Shown: piece after piece, positions 24,983 through 33,450 of the stretch | Position numbering within the stretch: position 1 is the first letter of the stretch | How the letters are laid out: each line of letters opens with the position of its first letter | Assembly (NCBI GenBank): GCA_016199675.1 | Contig: JACQGE010000067.1 | Coordinates: forward strand, 1-44,996 | DNA: 44,996 nt | Direction of reading: 5' to 3' | Source of the DNA: Acidobacteriota bacterium | GTDB lineage: Bacteria > Acidobacteriota > Terriglobia > 2-12-FULL-54-10 | The notes under the pieces: model-generated | What the model saw: only the letters and a program-made list of their open reading frames with translations | Told to the model about the DNA's origin: nothing | Database searches by the model: none | Translations under genes and position numbers: made by a program

Positions 24983-25417
24983 GCAAGCAGGTCTATAAGC
25001 CGGATTTTGTGCCCGGCCGAAACCGGGTGGCGATCATTCCTCTGGGCCTGGAATTACTTCCAGGCTCTAGCGACCTACCCGAGAGTCACCCCTCGACCGT
25101 TGCCGGACGAGGTTTCGGAGCGGGCCACTCCTCTTCTCCTATTTGGTCTTGCTCCGTGTGGGGTTTGCCCTGCCCCGGATGTCGCCATCCGGGCGGTGCG
25201 CTCTTACATTAAGCCTTGTGGGCCGCACCTTTTCACCCTTACCCTGCCGAAGCACGGCGGTATGTTTTCTGTGGCGCTTTCCGTACCAGTTCGACCCTTC
25301 CGACTTGCGAAAGACCCGAAACCGATCCTGGCCGTTAGCCAGCACATTGCCCTGTGGAGTCCGGACTTTCCTCCCCGCCAAAAGGCGGAGCGATCACCCG
25401 ACCTGCTTGCTCAAGCT
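24983..25417 (-). ncRNA. rnpB: RNase P RNA, bacterial type A
   Basis: Catalytic RNA that cuts the 5' leader from precursor tRNA. Read on the minus strand, the conserved elements come in order: GAGGAAAGTCCGGACTCC with CACAGGGCA near the 5' end, ACAGAAA after a GC-rich hairpin, GGGTGAAAAGGTG, GTAAGAGCGCACC, and near the 3' end ACAAAATCCGGCTTATAG. The ends pair: AGCAAGCAGGT at the start and ACCTGCTTG at the finish form P1. About 435 nt is normal for type A. ORFs in the track over this region are spurious. Exact ends are estimated from P1. Confidence 0.96.
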
Positions 25418-25419
25418 TA

Positions 25420-25448
25420 AGTATGATGGATTTGCTCTTCTACAACAA
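25420..25448 (-). promoter_or_regulatory. Probable rnpB promoter
   Basis: On the minus strand TTGTTG (25448-25443), 17 bp, then CATACT (25425-25420) lies just upstream of the predicted RNA 5' end. The spacing and placement are right. The hexamers match the sigma-70 consensus in part. Confidence 0.55.
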
Positions 25449-25468
25449 GAAGTCTTGGGTTTCTCGCA

Positions 25469-25497
25469 TTGACAGATTTTGATTTCTACTGTATTTT
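25469..25497 (+). promoter_or_regulatory. Sigma-70-type promoter for the M20-asd-dapB cluster
   Basis: TTGACA (25469-25474), 17 bp, TATTTT (25492-25497). The expected start point near 25504 would leave a leader of about 100 nt before the M20 gene. It lies back to back with the rnpB promoter. I see no attenuator or known lysine riboswitch motif in the leader. Confidence 0.6.
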
Positions 25498-25601
25498 CAT
25501 GGAGTTGGGAATAAAGCAAGGGCTTCTTCGGTAGCATCTGTCACTCTGAAATTCAAACAATCATAGGCAATGGCAATTTTTACGTTGTTGATGGCACGTT
25601 T

Positions 25602-26612
25602 ATGAACCCTTTTCAGTTAACCCGGCAGTTGATCGACATAGAGTCCATCAGCGGCAATGAAAAGGCTGTGGCTCTGTTTCTGCGAGATTCCCTGGCAGAG
25701 ACGGGGGCAAGAGTGGAATTAGAAGAGGCGGAACCAGACCGGCCTAACGTCCTGGCTGTTTGGGGCAATCCCGAAGTAGTCTTGAGCACGCACCTGGACA
25801 CAGTGCCGCCCTTTTTCCCTTCGCGTGAAGATGAGCATTTTATTTATGGGCGGGGCGCTTGCGACGCTAAGGGTATCATCGCCGCGCAGGTGGCAGCCGC
25901 TGTTCGTTTGCGGGAGGAGGGGATCAGCGATTTCGGCCTGCTGTTTGTAGTGGGCGAAGAACGCAACAGCGCCGGCGCATTGGCGGCTAACCGGAATCCA
26001 CGAGGTTCGCGGTACCTAATTAACGGAGAACCAACTGAAAACCGGCTGGTGCTAGGAACGAAAGGTGTGCTGCGAGTAGAAGTGGAGGCCACAGGTCGGG
26101 CAGCTCATTCGGCGTATCCGGAATTGGGTGAATCGGCAATCGAGAAACTCCTGGAAGCCCTCAATCGCCTGCAAGCTATGAAACTCCCGGAAGATGATCT
26201 ACTCGGTAAGACCACATGCAACATTGGCCTGATTCAGGGTGGCATCGCCCCAAATGTGATTCCGGACTCGGCCCGCGCAGAGCTGATGTACCGCTTGGTT
26301 AAACCAGAGGGAGACTTATTCGAGGCTATTCAACTAACTGTTGGTGGCCTGGCCACAGCGAGAAAGGTGTTGGAAATTCCTCCGATGAAATTGGGGAGGA
26401 TGGATGGACTGGAAACAACGGTCGTTGCTTTTGCCACGGACATTCCTTCGCTAACAGCCTGGGGTCAGCCTTTCTTGCTGGGGCCTGGCTCCGTCCAAGT
26501 GGCGCACACCGATGGGGAAAGAATCTCGAAGGCGGAGTTGATGCAGGCAATAGAAATTTATGTCAATATGGTAAAGAAACTAAAGCGAGAAACCATCCCT
26601 CAGGGAGACTAG
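25602..26612 (+). CDS. M20-family metallopeptidase, DapE/ArgE/LysK-like
   Basis: Zinc-dependent deacylase of the M20 family, 336 aa, on the short side. Metal-binding motifs are STHLDTVPPF (His, catalytic Asp), GRGACDAKG (bridging Asp) and VVGEERNSAG (catalytic Glu plus ligand); the last His is in QVAHTDGER. The lid/dimerisation domain is about 150-255, with GRAAHSAYPELGESA. Lying directly upstream of asd and dapB, N-succinyl-diaminopimelate desuccinylase (DapE) is the natural reading. Short acidobacterial members also resemble LysK and acetylornithine deacetylases, so the substrate is open. It has no obvious Shine-Dalgarno. Confidence 0.85.
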   Translation: MNPFQLTRQLIDIESISGNEKAVALFLRDSLAETGARVELEEAEPDRPNVLAVWGNPEVVLSTHLDTVPPFFPSREDEHFIYGRGACDAKGIIAAQVAAAVRLREEGISDFGLLFVVGEERNSAGALAANRNPRGSRYLINGEPTENRLVLGTKGVLRVEVEATGRAAHSAYPELGESAIEKLLEALNRLQAMKLPEDDLLGKTTCNIGLIQGGIAPNVIPDSARAELMYRLVKPEGDLFEAIQLTVGGLATARKVLEIPPMKLGRMDGLETTVVAFATDIPSLTAWGQPFLLGPGSVQVAHTDGERISKAELMQAIEIYVNMVKKLKRETIPQGD

Positions 26613-26681
26613 CGATTTAAAGAGTGAGGGGGCAGTATAAAAAGAGAAAGAGTTAAAACTGCTTCTCGGACGGAGATACCA

Positions 26682-27743
26682 TTGAACGGAAAGCCAGTTA
26701 TCGCCATCGTGGGAGCGACGGGCGCAGTAGGGGTAGAATTGTTGCAATGTCTGGAACGACGCAACTTCCCTGTCGGCGAAATCCGTCTTCTCGCTTCTGC
26801 GCGGTCGAGAGGCAAGCGGTTGCCATTTCACAGTGAATCCGTGGCCGTCGAGGAGCTAAACGAAAGCAAGTTCGACGGAATTGACATTGCCTTCTTTAGT
26901 GCCGGTGGGAAGATTTCCAGGGAATTTGTTCCCAAAGCAGTACAACGGGGCGCTGTGGTAATTGACAATTCCTCGGCGTTTCGCATGGACCCAACGGTGC
27001 CGCTGGTCATCCCTGAGATCAATCCTGAGGCCATCGGCGAACACCGTGGAATCATCGCAAATCCAAATTGCTCCACCATCATCGCCATTACGCCGCTATG
27101 GCCGATCCACAGGGTCAATCGTATCCGGCGGTTGATAATTACCACCTACCAAGCCGCCTCGGGCGCTGGCGCGGCGGCGATGAGAGAGTTGGTGGAATCC
27201 ACGCGCGCTTACCTGAACAACCAGCCATACCAGGCCAAAGTTCTGCCGCATTCTTATGCCTTTAATCTGTTCAGCCACAATTCCAAAATTGACGCTCACA
27301 GCGGCTATAACGAAGAGGAAATCAAGATTATCAAAGAGACCGCGAAGATCATGCATGACCAGGAAATTCGGGTCACGGCTACCTGTGTCCGAGTCCCTGT
27401 GTTGCGGGCTCACTCGGAATCGCTCTTGCTGGAATGCGAGGCGCCCATCACCCCGGACGAGGTCCGGTCGCTGCTGCGAGAAGCTCCGGGAATTCGTATC
27501 GTGGATCGCGCCGAGGAGAATTACTTTCCGATGCCCCTAGATGCATCGGGGCAGGACGAAATTTTGGCTGGCCGCATTCGCCAGGATTTGAGCGATCCCA
27601 GCGGCAGATCCATCGCCCTATTTGTGTGCGGAGATCAATTGCTGAAGGGCGCGGCCTTAAACGCGATTCAGATCGCAGAATATCTGGTTTCCACCCATCG
27701 GGAATTGGCTTCCAAACAGACTTCCTCTGCCGCCCGCTTATGA
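26682..27743 (+). CDS. asd: Aspartate-semialdehyde dehydrogenase
   Basis: NADPH-dependent reduction of aspartyl phosphate to aspartate semialdehyde, the branch point to lysine/diaminopimelate, threonine and methionine. The N-terminal nucleotide loop is VGATGAVGVELL. The catalytic Cys is Cys130 in ANPNCSTIIA. The substrate-binding region follows (TTYQAASGAGAAAM), and a late His belongs to VLRAHSESLLLE. The 353-aa length is normal. The start is a TTG with GGAG 6-7 bases upstream; no ATG lies before the conserved first strand. It overlaps dapB by ATGA. Confidence 0.95.
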   Translation: MNGKPVIAIVGATGAVGVELLQCLERRNFPVGEIRLLASARSRGKRLPFHSESVAVEELNESKFDGIDIAFFSAGGKISREFVPKAVQRGAVVIDNSSAFRMDPTVPLVIPEINPEAIGEHRGIIANPNCSTIIAITPLWPIHRVNRIRRLIITTYQAASGAGAAAMRELVESTRAYLNNQPYQAKVLPHSYAFNLFSHNSKIDAHSGYNEEEIKIIKETAKIMHDQEIRVTATCVRVPVLRAHSESLLLECEAPITPDEVRSLLREAPGIRIVDRAEENYFPMPLDASGQDEILAGRIRQDLSDPSGRSIALFVCGDQLLKGAALNAIQIAEYLVSTHRELASKQTSSAARL

Positions 27744-28429
27744 ATCTCGCCTTGATTGGATACGGGAAAATGGGCCGTCTCATTGAGCAAGCGGCGCTGG
27801 CGCGCGGCCACCGGGTAGCTTTCACCACAGATGTGGAAGGCAATGAGAAAGGGCAGGCTCTCACAGCGGAGAACCTGAAAAACGTGGATGTGACCATTGA
27901 TTTCACCGCCCCGGAAGTCGTGGTGCAAAATATAGATCGGGTAACGGCGCTGGGCGTCAATATGGTGGTGGGCACTACCGGCTGGATGAGTCAGTTGCCG
28001 AAAGTTCGGGCCCTGGTACAGGAGCGAGCCGTGGGGTTCGTCTATAGCTCGAATTTTTCTATCGGAGTGAACCTCTTTTTCCGACTCATAGAGGCGGCGG
28101 CTGCGCAATTCCGAAACTACCCGGAGTACGATCCCTGGATTTATGAGATTCACCACCGAGCCAAGGTGGATGCCCCTTCGGGAACCGCTCTACGACTGAA
28201 GCAAATTCTGGAAAAAGCCTATGGCGGACGTGAATTTTTGCCAGCCAGCAACCGTGCGGGCGCGCACCCGGGAACTCACACGGTGGGCTTTGATTCCGAA
28301 TCCGACACCCTGACTTTTACCCACACAGCCCGCAGCCGCTTGGGATTTGCCGCGGGCGCGCTCCACGCCGCGGAGTGGGTTTGCGGGAGGCAGGGTTTCT
28401 ACGAATTCTCTGAGATTTTTCCAAGCTAA
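27740..28429 (+). CDS. dapB: 4-hydroxy-tetrahydrodipicolinate reductase, short form
   Basis: Reduces hydroxy-tetrahydrodipicolinate with NAD(P)H in diaminopimelate and lysine synthesis. The start is the ATG at 27740 inside the longer track ORF: it overlaps the asd stop and opens directly into the nucleotide-binding loop LIGYGKMGRL. The catalytic region is EIHHRAKVDAPSGTALRLKQ, with the expected HH, Lys and the SGTA loop. TTGWMSQLPKV and SSNFSIGVNLFFRL are also typical. At 229 aa it is about 40 residues shorter than E. coli DapB, matching the compact forms of several phyla. No dapA is present in the window. Confidence 0.93.
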   Translation: MNLALIGYGKMGRLIEQAALARGHRVAFTTDVEGNEKGQALTAENLKNVDVTIDFTAPEVVVQNIDRVTALGVNMVVGTTGWMSQLPKVRALVQERAVGFVYSSNFSIGVNLFFRLIEAAAAQFRNYPEYDPWIYEIHHRAKVDAPSGTALRLKQILEKAYGGREFLPASNRAGAHPGTHTVGFDSESDTLTFTHTARSRLGFAAGALHAAEWVCGRQGFYEFSEIFPS

Positions 28430-28492
28430 CTCAACCAATTCGCCCGATTTCCAGGGCAGATGTCCGGAAATAATAAAGAGGGAAGCAGCCTC

Positions 28493-29248
28493 TTATTGAG
28501 CGGCAAAAGCAGGCTGGGAGCGCAGAGGGCGCAGCGGGGCTGCTGGCAGGCGCATGGACGTTGGCAGGAAATGATAGGGAGGCCAGGGGCCGCTCATCCG
28601 CAGAGCACAATCTTTGATTTGGTTTGCAGCCAGAGAACATAGTTGGCGGTAGATTTCCACTCGCCGGGACTCAATCAGGTGAGCACAATCAACAACCAAT
28701 TTGCGATCCGACAACTGGCGGCAGCAAACGTGGTCCTCCAGCGGTTGGAAGGTTTCGCGCAGCCAAGCCGCGCATTGTTCGGCCATGGCCTGACGGCTGG
28801 GGTCTATCGCTTCCGGCTCCGCCAGAATGTCGCGATTCAGGGATGATCGCGATTTCTGAGGAGATTTCTTCGCCACGGTGTCGCACTTCTCCGTAGAGGG
28901 AAAATGTAATTTCAGGCGCATCTCCGCTTTTCCCCGCAACCGGCAGAATGTTTCCAGTAATTCCCGCTGATTTTCGCGGATGAGATCCTCGATTTGTTTT
29001 TCCGATTGAAAAAAGGTGCCGAAACGCATCGGCAGAACGGTGTGCATTTCAAAGGCGCGCGAGATCACCTGACCATGCTCCACAATGGAGCGGGCCGTAA
29101 AGGGGAAATCCCGATCCAGGTGGCTCAGCAATGTTGTGTACCTGCCGCAGCAGCGGAAGGGGAAGACTGGGTGTCCGCTCACACCTCGAAGGATAGGCCA
29201 CTCTTGTTGGGACGGCAAGCGAAGCAAGCAATATGCGTAGAAAGCCAT
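28493..29248 (-). CDS. GvpL/GvpF-type gas vesicle protein, orphan
   Basis: Member of the GvpL/F family, 251 aa. Recognisable pieces are the opening FYAYCLLRLP, the central VLPMRFGTFFQSEKQI, the MRLKLHF strand and the late LRMSGPWPPYHFLPT, which is the family's best-known motif. GvpF and GvpL are minor components needed for gas vesicle formation. There is no gvpA or other gvp gene in this window, so its role here is unclear. It is divergent from the His-rich small gene. The middle (about 125-150) is a polar, Ser/Lys-rich insert. Confidence 0.82.
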   Translation of the reverse strand: MAFYAYCLLRLPSQQEWPILRGVSGHPVFPFRCCGRYTTLLSHLDRDFPFTARSIVEHGQVISRAFEMHTVLPMRFGTFFQSEKQIEDLIRENQRELLETFCRLRGKAEMRLKLHFPSTEKCDTVAKKSPQKSRSSLNRDILAEPEAIDPSRQAMAEQCAAWLRETFQPLEDHVCCRQLSDRKLVVDCAHLIESRRVEIYRQLCSLAANQIKDCALRMSGPWPPYHFLPTSMRLPAAPLRPLRSQPAFAAQ

Positions 29249-29387
29249 GGAATCGGAAAACTCTGCTTTCCTTTACCTGTTTTTCAGCGTAGCCCCTCGG
29301 GCAAAAAGAACCCCTCTAAGAATAATTTTTATTATAGCCTGAAAAATTTTCCGTTACAAGAGCGTGCTTGCTATCCGGAGTGAAAAC

Positions 29388-29416
29388 TTGACATTTCATA
29401 ATATATATGATACGAA
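29388..29416 (+). promoter_or_regulatory. Promoter with dyad operator before the metal-uptake cluster
   Basis: TTGACA (29388-29393) is followed after 17 bp by TACGAA (29411-29416). The spacer contains TCATA-ATATA-TATGA (29396-29410), a perfect 5-bp-arm inverted repeat. A repressor bound here would block polymerase. The AT-rich dyad is in the style of Fur-superfamily or NikR sites but matches none exactly. Confidence 0.45.
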
Positions 29417-29438
29417 AAAACAAAGCAAAGGAGGCTCC

Positions 29439-29870
29439 ATGGGATGGAGGCTGCAGCGTATGAGACGCAGAGCCTTGCAGCGGGATGTAGCGAGGAAGGC
29501 GACTGCCATTGTCATGGTAGCGTTTTTCAGCTTCCAGTTCATCCGCTTTTATCTGGTTGCGCCCCTGGACGCCTTTGAGTGTTTTGAGCCTAATTTCCGT
29601 CACGGCATTTCCGCTTCGGAAAATCATGGCCATCATCATGATGAACTGGGGATTGTTCCACACAGCAACGATGACGAGAGTTATACGCTACAGCATTGCA
29701 AAGATACTTACAACGGGATTGGTCTGACGCCGGTGCAGCCATTGGGCCTGCCAATCGCCGTATCTCCGGAATTCCGTGGGCTGGCTCTGACTCTTGCCGT
29801 GTACGAACCCAGCCAGCCGCTGGAAAACATTCTCCTTCCACCTTTTCAACCTCCGAGACATCTGAGTTAA
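29439..29870 (+). CDS. Small membrane-anchored His-rich protein
   Basis: Hypothetical, 143 aa. The start at 29439 has AAAGGAGG at ideal distance, and the longer track ORF does not. One hydrophobic segment (TAIVMVAFFSFQFIRFYLV) anchors a predicted periplasmic part with a metal-type cluster, ENHGHHHDELGIVPHSNDDE. No domain recognised. It precedes a TonB-dependent receptor by 208 bp and both lie downstream of a dyad-controlled promoter, so a role in sensing or holding a metal ion is plausible. The gap to the receptor shows no riboswitch that I can identify. Confidence 0.68.
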   Translation: MGWRLQRMRRRALQRDVARKATAIVMVAFFSFQFIRFYLVAPLDAFECFEPNFRHGISASENHGHHHDELGIVPHSNDDESYTLQHCKDTYNGIGLTPVQPLGLPIAVSPEFRGLALTLAVYEPSQPLENILLPPFQPPRHLS

Positions 29871-30078
29871 TCCGTACCTGACATTTTGATCGTGCTCCCT
29901 ATAGAGCGGGCCTGCGAGAGCTTGAATGCGGTTTGAGGACGGTCTCTCGCCTATGCCTTGAATCGGAGCGCGATTTGGAGCAACACGGGAAGTGCGGCTT
30001 GCTGCGACATTTAGTCCAGCAAAGACTGGTTTTTCTTCCCACGTCCCGCAGCATTGGCGGGGAATTTCGGAGATCAAA

Positions 30079-32466
30079 ATGAAAAAGTATTTTGCATTCC
30101 TATTGATTGGATGGTGCGTATTCCTGTGTGCGGTTCCTCGCGCTCAGGCACAGGGGGAAGGAGCCATTCACGGAGCTGTGGTCGCCAAAGCTGACGGCTC
30201 CGCACTGCCCAATACGATGGTTCGATTGGAAGGGATCAGTGTGCCGGTATCCCTTGAGACTCAAACAGCGGATGACGGACATTTTGGATTCCAGCGCCTG
30301 ATCCCTGGCGACTATTCCTTGGTTGTCAGGCGACAGGATTTTGCAGAGGAGCGGATTCGTTTTACGCTGAAGCCGCGGGAAGTCAGGAACATTACGCTGG
30401 AGCTTGCCTTGGCAACGGTGGCCCAGAGCGTGGAGGTAACCACCGAAGGAGAAATCATTGCTCCCACGTATTCGCCCAGTTCCACGACCTTGCAGCACGA
30501 GACCTTTGAAGCGCTCCCGATGGCGCAGAGGACAAACTTGCCGGATGTGATCGTTACCTCCACCCCGGGCATGATCCGGGGCCATGACGACTTTGTCCAC
30601 ATCCGAGGCCATGAGATCGCCTTGAATCCCTTCATCAATGGTGTTTCGTTTTGGGAGAATGCGCATTCGGTCTTTTCTTCCGGACTGGGCCTTGACTATA
30701 TCGAATCCATGAACGTCATGACCGGAGGGTTTTCGGCTGAATACGGCAACCGCTTTGGAGGGGTGCTCGACGTGGTGACCAAGTCCGGCTTTACGATGAA
30801 CAACAACGGCTCGATCACCTTGGGCCTGGGAACGGCGCTGCGGCACAACGCCGGCATTGAGTTTGGCGGCCACACGGAGCATGCCGCGTACTACCTGAAT
30901 TTGGGCGGCTTCGAGTCCGCGCGGTTCTTGAGCCCGCCCGAACCCAATGCCCTGCATGACACCGGGCGCGGCGCGCGCAGTTTCGTGCAGCTTGATTTCA
31001 ATGCCAGTTCCAATGATTTCCTGAAGCTCATCTTCATGGGGGACGGCACAAACTTTGAACTTCCGAAGACGCTGCGCGACGCAGAGCTGCGACCGAACTT
31101 CAACAACTTCGAACGGACGCGCTCGCAGAGCATGATCCTTTCCTGGGACCACCTTCGTTCCGCTGACACGCTACTCCACACCGCGTTTTATCAGCGTCGG
31201 TCCCGTATCCGTATGCTGCCGAATGCCGATCCTTATGGCGCAAAGCTTGACGCCGAGCGCATGTTGGGCACGTTCGGGATCAAGAGCGACCTGACGCGCT
31301 TCTTGGGCAAACATACCCTGAAAGGGGGCGTGGATCTGGTGCTGCTGCGGCCCGATGAGCAGTTTTCCTTTCTCGCCCAACCCTGGATTGATTTCACGCA
31401 TCTGCCCAATGTGAACGAACCTCATATTCACTTTCGCGGACCCAACCGAGGGCCGGTGGTTTTTCAGCAAGAGAAAACCGGCGGACAGATCAGTCTCTAC
31501 CTTCAGGACAAGGTGCAGCTCACTCGAGGGTTCACGGCCGATATCGGCCTCCGGTACGATCGCTATAGCCTGGCGGTCTCCAAATTCCACTTCAGTCCAC
31601 GGCTGAACCTCGCCTACGAGTTTCCCTCCCGGACGGTTCTGCATGGGTCCTACAATCATTTCTTCGTGCCGCCGCCGGTGGAGAATCTCCTGGCAACCAG
31701 CGCGGGGCTTACCCGCTTCATTTCGGAGGTTGGTGTCCCCCTGCCGCCGTTGCGACCCTTTGTCGAAAACCAATTCGAGCTGGGCGTGACACAGCCCATC
31801 GCGCATTTGCTCAATGTCGGTCTTACCGGATACTACCGCATCGGCAATGACACGGCACACACAACCCTGTTTCCCGATTCCCGGTTCTACGCTTATGCCA
31901 ACTTTGACAAGGGGAAGGCGTACGGCATGGAGATCAAGGCGGAGATGCCTACGATCCCTGCCGTGGGACTGTCCGGCTACTTCAACTATGCCCTCGGTCG
32001 CGTCTGGTTCTACAACCCCGTTACGGCTGGATTCATCACGGAGGCAGAGCACCTCACTGAAAAAGGTAAATTCCTGGCACCGATGGACCAGACCCACACG
32101 CTGACATCGGGTTTCACGTACCGGCATCACGACTCCGGGCTCTGGGCCTCAATGGCCTTTGAGTACGGTAGCGGAACGCCCGGATCGCACGGCGCTGGAG
32201 AGGATGTGCATGAAGAAGGAGAAGCGGCTCACACGCACGCGCCAATCGTGGGAGGGTGTGGCGTGCGTTGTCCCGAGCACTTCACGCAGAACCTGACCTT
32301 TGGCTGGGACGCCATTCCTGACGGCGAACAGCCACGCCTCTCGCTCCAGTTCAATATCGAGAACCTGACCAATAATGTTTACCTGATTTCGAAAGAGAGC
32401 ACCTTTGTGCAGGGTCAGTACTCTGCTCCGCGTTTGTACTCTGGTTCCTTAAAGATTCGCTTCTGA
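30079..32466 (+). CDS. TonB-dependent outer-membrane receptor with N-terminal CarboxypepD_reg domain
   Basis: Active outer-membrane importer, 795 aa from the ATG at 30079 (GGAG upstream; the longer track start lacks a signal peptide). Signal peptide about 1-26 (FAFLLIGWCVFLCAVPRAQA). Residues about 30-110 are a carboxypeptidase-regulatory-like domain (GDYSLVVRRQDFAEE). The plug follows (about 130-240; NRFGGVLDVVTKSG), then a 22-strand-type barrel ending SLKIRF with the terminal Phe. Near the C-terminus lies GAGEDVHEEGEAAHTHAP, an acidic His-rich loop likely at the surface, followed by a CGVRC pair. The His-rich neighbours on both sides support metal uptake over sugar uptake. The metal is not known. 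Confidence 0.9.
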   Translation: MKKYFAFLLIGWCVFLCAVPRAQAQGEGAIHGAVVAKADGSALPNTMVRLEGISVPVSLETQTADDGHFGFQRLIPGDYSLVVRRQDFAEERIRFTLKPREVRNITLELALATVAQSVEVTTEGEIIAPTYSPSSTTLQHETFEALPMAQRTNLPDVIVTSTPGMIRGHDDFVHIRGHEIALNPFINGVSFWENAHSVFSSGLGLDYIESMNVMTGGFSAEYGNRFGGVLDVVTKSGFTMNNNGSITLGLGTALRHNAGIEFGGHTEHAAYYLNLGGFESARFLSPPEPNALHDTGRGARSFVQLDFNASSNDFLKLIFMGDGTNFELPKTLRDAELRPNFNNFERTRSQSMILSWDHLRSADTLLHTAFYQRRSRIRMLPNADPYGAKLDAERMLGTFGIKSDLTRFLGKHTLKGGVDLVLLRPDEQFSFLAQPWIDFTHLPNVNEPHIHFRGPNRGPVVFQQEKTGGQISLYLQDKVQLTRGFTADIGLRYDRYSLAVSKFHFSPRLNLAYEFPSRTVLHGSYNHFFVPPPVENLLATSAGLTRFISEVGVPLPPLRPFVENQFELGVTQPIAHLLNVGLTGYYRIGNDTAHTTLFPDSRFYAYANFDKGKAYGMEIKAEMPTIPAVGLSGYFNYALGRVWFYNPVTAGFITEAEHLTEKGKFLAPMDQTHTLTSGFTYRHHDSGLWASMAFEYGSGTPGSHGAGEDVHEEGEAAHTHAPIVGGCGVRCPEHFTQNLTFGWDAIPDGEQPRLSLQFNIENLTNNVYLISKESTFVQGQYSAPRLYSGSLKIRF

Positions 32467-32573
32467 GCGCGAACCTGGTGCGTTATCTTGGAGGTGCACT
32501 CCTTTTTGCATGTGGGAGTGCGCCTGTCCGGGTTCGCCGTTCGCACCTTTCTTATTAAAACGGTGGTGTCAAA

Positions 32574-33137
32574 ATGCGAATAACCAAACTCGTCTTGTTT
32601 CCTGTAATTCCTGCGCTTGCCTTCTTCTATACCTCTTGCTCGCAAGAACAACCGCATGAACCACCAGCAGTTGTTTCTTCCACGGAGCAAATCCCAACAG
32701 CTTCGGAAAATGCAACGCAAGAAACTGCAGAGGTGTTTGGCGGTGAGGAAACACACACTGACCATGCTTCCAAACACGGCGGCGTATTCTTTATGGCACT
32801 CGATGACAAGTACCACTTGGAAGGGATTCTTTCTCCTCCTGGAAAATTTATTGTTTATCTGTACGATGCCTACACCCGACCGGTATCTCTCTCCGAACTG
32901 AAAAAGACGACGGGGACGGTGCGGTGGGGGGAATCTGACGACGCTCCGGAAATTCCCCTACGAGTAGTGGAATCATCCGAAACGTTGGAGGCAGACATCG
33001 GAAAGGCTGTGGATTTTCCGATCACACTAACTTTGCTGTTGAAGCTGCCGGGGATGCCGTCCGATGCTAAGCCGGAACTGTTTACTTTTCTGTTTTCTCA
33101 CTATTCCGAACAAACTCCTCATGACCCCCACCCATGA
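32574..33137 (+). CDS. Lipoprotein with HGG motif, metal-cluster partner
   Basis: Predicted lipoprotein, 187 aa. The signal ends in a lipobox-like YTSC. A Thr/Glu-rich linker follows, then HTDHASKHGGVFFMALDDKYHLEGIL, in which a His-rich lead, HGG and a later DKYHLE pattern resemble the metal-binding start of periplasmic metal-resistance and efflux proteins. The rest is a beta-rich domain (FIVYLYDAYTRPV). It lies 107 bp after the TonB receptor on the same strand. Probable periplasmic binding or carrier protein for the metal taken up by the receptor; this is inference. Confidence 0.68.
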   Translation: MRITKLVLFPVIPALAFFYTSCSQEQPHEPPAVVSSTEQIPTASENATQETAEVFGGEETHTDHASKHGGVFFMALDDKYHLEGILSPPGKFIVYLYDAYTRPVSLSELKKTTGTVRWGESDDAPEIPLRVVESSETLEADIGKAVDFPITLTLLLKLPGMPSDAKPELFTFLFSHYSEQTPHDPHP

Positions 33138-33450
33138 GGGATTGCGGGACCACGTTAACTAAAGAAAGCACTCTGGCTTTGGGTGCTGCAGTTGGGTTTC
33201 CAAATCCCTCCAGAAAAGCTCCGGGTACGGACTGATGGGCGCGCTGCTGCTGGTTTTGCTCATACAGACGGTCCGGCTTTCAAGGAGACGGGTCGTGTTC
33301 CAACAAGAAGTTTTGGAGCCTGTCTCCAAGTCGTGAACAAGTTCCTTTCTCTATTCGGCCTTTTCCCTGCGTTGCCCCGACGGGAGAAACGTTGTACTCT
33401 GAGGTGGGGTCGAGATTCTGTGGGCCGGTCTTGAAGAAGGAGTTGGTTCC
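33138..33450. other. 313-bp gap, nothing firm
   Basis: No terminator or promoter stands out. The track ORF at 33183 has no coding character. In another frame, 33235 encodes a 33-residue peptide with one hydrophobic segment (GALLLVLLIQTVRL) and a basic tail. It has no Shine-Dalgarno and may be the remnant of a membrane protein tail. Confidence 0.3.

Noticed and set aside
24964-25472. Several ORFs of 80-137 aa over the RNase P RNA
   Set aside because: The region matches conserved RNase P RNA elements on the minus strand; the ORFs are by-products of its GC-rich helices.
29871-30078. Possible cobalamin or other riboswitch before the TonB receptor
   Set aside because: None of the conserved cobalamin-box strings is present, and the small hairpin AGTCCAGCAAAGACTGG is not specific.
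31171-32130. 319-aa and 350-aa minus-strand ORFs across the TonB receptor
   Set aside because: They are antisense shadows; the plus-strand receptor has signal peptide, plug and terminal Phe.
33183-33434. 83-aa ORF before the cytidylate-kinase-like gene
   Set aside because: No ribosome-binding site, no motif, and Arg/Pro-rich composition typical of chance frames.
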